Assembly: GCA_022495995.1 (NCBI GenBank) | Contig: JAFEMH010002451.1 | Location: forward strand, 276,591 to 340,590 | DNA length: 64,000 nucleotides | From: Adenophora triphylla var. japonica | Lineage: Eukaryota; Streptophyta; Magnoliopsida; Asterales; Campanulaceae | Direction of reading: 5' to 3' | Shown here: positions 58,461-64,000 of the stretch, one piece after another | How the letters are laid out: each line of letters starts with the position of its first letter | Position numbering within the stretch: position 1 is the first letter of the stretch | Notes under the pieces: generated by a model | What the model saw: only the letters and a program-made list of their open reading frames with translations | Databases searched by the model: none | Told to the model about the DNA's origin: nothing | Made by a program: the position numbers and the translations under genes

Positions 58461-59189
58461 TTCCCTCTTTCCATATCTTTCTTTTTTGTTTAGCAACAAT
58501 GTACATTTGATATTCCCGTAATAAAACACTCATATTCGTCGCACGCAAACAAAGATTTTTTATTTTAAGATGTAATGTCATTTTTGTGATTCCCTGGATT
58601 TGTCCTAGAAATTGTTGCTATTATTATTATATTTTCAGACATGCCACGTGAGCCGAGAGTGCGTTTGTGGGTAGCTGTATGTTTGCCGGGAACGGCTACG
58701 CAGCTTGGGTGCGCTTTGGAGCAAGGTCCCGCCGAGGACAAATGGGTTGTTGTACCGCTTTGTCGGGGAAAATGGGTTCTTTTTGCAAGGAGGTCCGTAC
58801 GGACATACTTAGCATGCAAAGAGGTCCGTACTGACCAACCTTGCTTTCGGGAAGGACATAAATGCTTTCCAAAGCTGTCCGGTTCTTCCCCATTTCCCAT
58901 TTGCAGCCATTTTCGAGCTTTCTTCCCCATTTTCTCTAGGAACCTCCATTTTTGCCATGGATTCTTCGTATCGTCCCTATAATTTTTCCGAGGCTTTCGC
59001 AGAGAGGCAAGCACGCTTCCGAGCAAATTGAAAACGTGGATGCGGCGCCGTATGAGGCATCGTAGACGGCTTTCGAGGTAAGGTTTCGTCTTGCTCGATT
59101 TGGTCTTTTTTAAGTGAGTCGGGTTCCCGATTGGGATTTCATGGGCCGCCGCGGGTTCGGGATGTTAGAGGCACGTGTACCGTTTCTCC
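58461..59189. other. region between LTR and antisense ORF
   Basis: No gene was assigned. It holds two ggtccgtac palindrome copies (58792-58836) shared with 54871-55023, possibly leader of the antisense transcript. Confidence 0.4.
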
Positions 59190-60526
59190 TACAAATGAAA
59201 TGGTGCCCACTTTGAGGATTTTCGGGCTTTGATTGGAGGACCGGAGGTGGAGGCCATCTCGGCTTCCTTCTGATTGGTGGTGCTTGCAAGGTGAGCGTGA
59301 AGCTTGCGGTGCTTTCTTCGTACTCTGTTGGAAGAAGTGCAGGTACGATCCTTGATTCGGGTCATATCGACATTTTCGAGCCGCCTGAGCGGTTCATGTT
59401 CGATGATGAGAGTGACGTCTCTGGGATGCATTCGCCTTGTGCGTGATGGCGACGCTTTTCCCGGTCGCCTCCTCGCATTTGTGGGATGGGCTTTGCTAGA
59501 TGTGGTAGGGCACCGCAGAGCCGGGAGAGGATATTTTCCCGTTGCGCCGGGGGAGACTCTTCATGGTATCGATCGTCCGGCGACCGGGGATCGTTTTTAT
59601 GAGAGGGGGAAGCCCCTCTTGCTCACCTCGTGGCCGCGAGAGAGACTTCAGTGCCATGCCCGAGGCTCCGACGTCGTTTAGCCCGTGGTCATTCGTCTGG
59701 GCCTACCTCCTCAGTGTCGATACGGATCGCCCGCCCGGGAGAGATTGGATGGCACAGCTTGGTACGCACCGATCCGCCGGCGGGTTCCGGGACCGGGAGG
59801 ATTGAGACTAGGAGGATCTTGCAGAAGGGTCCTACGTTGTCGAGTTCCGTGTTTGTCTTGGTCCTCCTTCTATATTCCATCGCTTGTTTCCCGGCAGCTG
59901 ATGAAGCAGAGCCTTTGTTGGGCCGGGATGACCTTGCTACATCGCGAGGTAGCTCCTCTTTGTATGGCGCCTTCAGTGCCTTCTTGTATTTTCTCGAGGG
60001 TATGGAAGTATTCCGCTTTCCCTCCCGTGGTACTCCTTAGACGTCTGGGAGAGTGTCGTATTGACCACTCGCACTGGGCCCGGTATGAGCAACAGTGTCA
60101 AGGGCCCCAAGTGGTCTTAGAGAGCGTGCGTGTAGCGATTCTGGGACCCGGTCGCCGTAGTAGCCTATTGCCTTAGGAGTGCCGAAGCCTGGTCCGACCC
60201 TTCGATGTGACGGGAGACACTTTGTTTGATTACTTGAGACTAGAGTTGACCGACCGACGTGGAGAGGTCCTCTTTGCGCACTCAGCAGGGAGGAGATCCG
60301 AGCCGAAGCACTGTGCGAACGAAGCCCCGAGAGCTACCGGATTGTTTGACTCTACGGGAGGACCCCAGATCTCTGACCGAGAGACGCAGAGTTGGTTCAC
60401 GTGGAGCGAAAGAAGACTCGCTCGGGACGAGGGAAGAAAGGGAAGAATGGCGAGGGGACAAGCGCAGACGGCGCGGAATGACCTCCTAGGTATCCATTCA
60501 TTGCATTGCAAACACATTATTAGTTA
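59190..60526 (+). pseudogene. antisense ORF with plant-mobile-domain-like protein, decayed
   Basis: Frame-shifting plus-strand pieces read like a plant mobile domain: a FEDFRALIGGP-like start (about 59210), ETLHGIDRPATG near 59550 and RGKPLLLTSW near 59605, where the family has a xETL/RGxD block and a PLLLQxW block. A charged Arg/Glu-rich tail follows (60259-60526). Antisense PMD-type ORFs are reported in Tat elements. The similarity is weak and the frame is broken many times. Confidence 0.45.
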
Positions 60527-61218
60527 AATGTATTAAGTCAGTCTTTTAGCATGTTGTGAACTTGAGAGTAGACCGTGCTTCTCAACTCATCAAGAAATGT
60601 TGTAAACCGTAGTGATTTGTGATTTACTTTTAAAGCTTTTGAGACGCAAGATCTTGTTTGCCTTTGCTTTTTTTTGTACTTTCACTTTTTGCCAGGCCCA
60701 TCTTTGACTTTTCGTTGCATTTGGGACTAAGGCCGGCCATGACGGCAATCCCTTTGCTTAGGCTTTCAGGCTTGGCCGAGAGGTCAATGCTCCTCGACAA
60801 GTTGTTTTGACGGTCTTTTTCAGAGCTTCCTTGCCTCTTGTTGGCGTCGGGCTCTTGACCTCTTTTGCAGCCTTCGCTTGAGCTTCTTTTTTTGTGAGCC
60901 CTTGCTCGAGCTCTCTTTTGTGAGCCCTTGCTCGAGCTCTCTTTTTTTTTTTTTTTTTTTTTTTGAAGCGCGTGAGGGCGAAGACAAGCCCCCGGCTTGA
61001 AGCGGCATACGAGTCGCCTGCTTGATGCCGAGTGACCCTGATGTCCTTTGATGTTGCCGCCGCCGTTTGACTTGGTCAAGGTGACCGCCGGGCGTGTTCT
61101 TGAAAAGTGCGTACTTGATGGAGGTCTCTGGATTGACATTCAAACTTTTGACTTTTTTTTGTGTATTTTTAGATCGGGACCAATTAAGGTTGCCTACGTT
61201 CCCCCGGCACTAAGTGGC
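60527..61218. other. spacer between antisense ORF and integrase end
   Basis: It contains a poly-T run (60942-60963), a direct repeat of gagcccttgctcgagctctc, and no convincing gene. Confidence 0.5.
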
Positions 61219-62365
61219 TCAGGGCCTGCGTAGTTCGACACTACACATGGAGTGCCAAGAGATGCACAAACTGCTCTTCTTTAGGCGAAGTATCTCGCGA
61301 AGTTTGCTTCCGCTGACCGGATTCATGAAGGGATTGCCGCCTAGGTCTGTCGCCTTCATGGCGCCTCCGTGAGAAGATCTTTCAACCACGAAAGGGCCGA
61401 TCCATGTGGGTTCCCATTTTCCCAAACTGGTTTGTTCGAGTGGGAGGCTTTTCTTTGAGTACAAGATCACCTTCCCCGATGTCTCGGATTTGACTTTCTT
61501 GTCGAAAGCTCTAGCCATCCCCGCTGATAGGCTCGGACGTGTTCCATGGCCTTTAGTCGTCGCCGTCTAGCGTGAGCCAATTCGTCATGTCGGCCGAGCC
61601 ATTCGACTTCGTTGATGTCATTTTCCAGATAGACTGGAGCGAGGGAATTTCCACTGACGGGAAGGACTCGCTTCCATCCCGTATGTCGTGGCAAATGGGG
61701 TTTCTCTCGTGGCCGCTCGATCCGATGTGCGTAGCCCCAAAGTGCAAGGTGCCTTCTGGCCAATCTCGTCCTCGGGTGGTCATTTTCTGATGATCCGTTC
61801 GAGGGTTTTGTTTGCCGCTTCCACGGCGCCGTTTGTTCGCGGCCTAGGGAGAAGATTTGTGGCGTGTGATCTTGAATTCACCTAGCCCGTCGAATTCCTT
61901 CGAAGTGTGAGCCATCGTCCGATATGACCTCATTCTGGGATGCCGTATCGGCAGATGATGTTTTCCTCGAGGAAATGCGCCGACCTTCTGGAGGTGAGTA
62001 CCTTGTAGAGACTCTGCTTCACCCATTTGGTGAAGTAGTCGATGGCTACTAAGCATTGAACTCGTGACCGTTGCCGCCCGGCGGAGCGATTTTCCCGATG
62101 ACGCCAATTCCCAAGTGGCAAAGGGCCAAGGTGTAGTCATGCAAGAGAGATCGTGGGCGGCAGATGATCGAGGTTGGAGAACCGCTGGCACTTGTCGCAG
62201 CCTTTTCTGACAAAGTGGATGCAATCTCGCCTCCACGGAGATCCAAGAGTAGCCCATCCCGAGAATGATTTGCATCGTGGCTCTAGCGTTGCCTACGCTG
62301 GGACCGCAAGCCCCATCATGGACTTCTGCTTCATGAACTTGTTTGCTTCTTCTTGGCCGATGCAA
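61219..62365 (-). pseudogene. integrase of the GC-rich Tat element
   Basis: Minus-strand pieces in different frames: zinc-finger remnant LCQKRLRQVPAVLQ (about 62210), core VAIDYFTKWVKQ and EENIICRYGIPE (62045-61930), LKAMEHVRAYQRGW (about 61530) and C-terminal MARAFDKKVKS...GKWEPTWIGPFVV (61518 to about 61390). These order correctly but need several frameshifts. Confidence 0.8.
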
Positions 62366-63990
62366 CAGTAGGAGCGGCCCGTGGTAGCGTTTCTTGTATA
62401 GATGTCCCCGAGGATGACGAAGTGAGAGGCAAGGCGTTTAGGGCCACGATGTCTTGGTTTTGACCCCTCCGTGTGTGGGTCTCCCTTGTTCATGAAGGTG
62501 GCTTCCCGTTCTGAGGTATTGGAAGATCCGGTTATACCATGGCTCATTGACTGCTTAGGTTCCGGTTCCGATCTCACAACAAGTAGGCGTGAATTTCCTT
62601 TCGTCCGACTTTGAAGGGTTTGATTGCTTTTCCTTCCGTGGGATTTCCACAAGGGAAGCCAAGGTGGCTAAGGCGTCCGCAAACCCTGCTTCGGCCTCTT
62701 GGCAAGTAGTGGAAGGTGACCTCTTCGAATTGTGTGATGAGGTCCTCCATGCAGCATGGTATTTTGCAAGCCCGGGTCTATGGTTTTCCACTATTGAGAC
62801 TTGGTTGATGATCAAGGCCGAGTCCCCATAAACTTCGAAGTTTCGGACATTCCTCTCGAGCGCGCGCTTTGTAGTCCAAGAATGCTAGCTTCATATTCTG
62901 GCGGCTAATTGCTGTTACCTCGAAATTGAGTTTTATAGCAATTGGGGCGTGCTCGTCCGGATCTACCAAGAGCATACCGACAAGCCGTTTCCCCTTTTGT
63001 TGGTCGCTCCGTCGAAGAACAAGCTTGCCATCGATTTTCGCTCTTCGATTGCGAAGATTCCCTCGTCTCGGAAATTGTGGTTCGGGGCCTCGAGCTTCGT
63101 CGGCTTGGGAAATCGCCCGCTTGTTCACCCACGGCCCTTCCTCGATTGACTTTCGTTTACGTACTTGATGTCAAATTCCGCTTAGGAAGAAAGACCATTT
63201 CGCGAGCCTCATTGACAGAGATGGTTTGTCGAAGAGGTACTTGACCGGGGTCCATTTTGGAAACCAAGTGTACCGTGTGCGACCGCATGTAGTGCCGTAG
63301 TTTCCCGACAACCCATACCAGAGCCGCGCAGGTTTTCTCGAGGGCCGAGTAATTGAGTTCGCCGCCTTGAAACTTTCGACCGACGAAGTAGATGGCGTTT
63401 CGACCCGCGACTCCTTCTTTTCTTGACAGAGCATGGCTCCAACCGCGTGCCTGGCCACGCTAGGTATAGCAACAAAGTGGCTTTTCCTCGTGGGGAGGAC
63501 AGAGAATCGGAGGACTCACAAGGTATGCTTTTTATTTTTTCAAAGGCATCTTGGCATTCCTGAGTTCCATTCGATGCCGGCGTTCTTCTTCATCGCTTGA
63601 AGATTGGCTCGCACATAGAGGTCAATTGGTTGACGAAGCGGCCGATATATGTAGCGGCCCATGAAGCTTTTCACCTCCGTCTCGAGTTTGCGGTGGTCTC
63701 ATTTCGATGATAGCCTTTATCTTTGAGGATCAACCTCGATGCCTCTCTCGGTGACTATGTATCCTAAAACCTTGCTCTCGCTAACCCCAAATGTGCATTT
63801 CGCGTGGTTAAGCCTCATTGAGTGTTTTCTGAGGCGATCAAGAATTTTCTCTGTGTCCGTGAGGTGTTGTCCATCCGATCCCTTTGAGCGAACGATCATG
63901 TCATCGACGTACACTTCGATCTCTTCAGGATCATATCGTGGAAGAGGGCGGTTGCCGCCCGTCGGGTAGGTAGCCCCAGCTGCCTCTTTA
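62366..63990 (-). pseudogene. RT and RNase H of the GC-rich Tat element
   Basis: At the right edge the minus strand encodes the catalytic MYVDDMIVRSK (63914 on) and KCTFGVSESKVLGYIV. Further on are the connection part (YGLSGNYGTTCG; FDKPSLSMRLAKW, 63340-63190) and RNase H remnants (KLAFLDYKARA, about 62870). The first RT blocks lie outside the window. Confidence 0.8.
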
Positions 63991-64000
63991 GTCCGAATCC

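Larger units (their letters stand above)
53750..63990 (-). mobile_element. GC-rich Tat-lineage Ty3/gypsy sequence, decayed
   Basis: On the minus strand pol runs from 63990 to about 61219, followed by an antisense plant-mobile-domain-like ORF (59190-60526), then a long region with LTR features down to a primer-binding site at about 53934-53945 and a short leader ending near 53750. Base composition is far richer in GC than the DNA to the left. Pol is riddled with frameshifts. Confidence 0.7.

Noticed and set aside
60630..61139. Lys-rich minus-strand frame next to integrase
   Set aside because: Its Lys run comes from a poly-A tract and no family motif is seen.

Overview
The window looks like nuclear DNA of a dicotyledonous plant. 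It has spliceosomal introns, plant-specific transposon families (CACTA, MULE, hAT, Stowaway- and Harbinger-type MITEs, Tat-lineage Ty3/gypsy, Ty1/copia, an RTE-type LINE) and one host gene related to the plant deubiquitinase UBP12/UBP13. I cannot name the species. No rRNA, tRNA, CRISPR array or prokaryotic gene was found.

Layout. 1-7375: a decayed Tat-lineage Ty3/gypsy element on the minus strand, with an antisense spliced extra ORF at its 3' end (59-1705), a hAT insertion in the RT (5368-6015), and an in-frame join to a MULE transposase N-terminus (7375-8744, minus). 9493-11955: a deletion-derivative copia element. About 12740-21050: a Mutator-like element with a Ulp1-type gene (plus) and a FAR1-type transposase (minus), convergent. 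Their non-coding parts are packed with a TGCCTG motif whose orientation follows the gene. 21045-22663: a small palindromic insert, a chromodomain-type gypsy tail with its 3' LTR, and a hAT element inside it. 23631-35163: an 11.5-kb CACTA element with near-perfect termini, TnpD-like and TnpA-like genes, and several disabling mutations.

35980-50561: the host gene, 14 exons with canonical splice sites and one uninterrupted reading frame of 742 codons. It encodes a MATH domain joined directly to the C-terminal part of a UBP12/USP7-type protein, then a coiled-coil tail like those of MATH/coiled-coil proteins. The whole ubiquitin-protease catalytic domain is missing. Its introns carry two Stowaway-type MITEs, an RTE LINE and a 1-kb Harbinger-type foldback element.

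50562-53745 is AT-rich intergenic DNA with MITE and LINE remnants. 53750-63990 is a GC-rich, decayed Tat-lineage element on the minus strand: pol, an antisense plant-mobile-domain-like ORF, and a long LTR region with several tandem-repeat arrays, a TATA box and a primer-binding site.

The two most interesting items are the MULE with its transcription-oriented TGCCTG repeats, which resembles a transposon anti-silencing system of the VANDAL/VANC kind, and the catalytically headless UBP12-like fusion gene, which has kept an open frame despite heavy transposon load.
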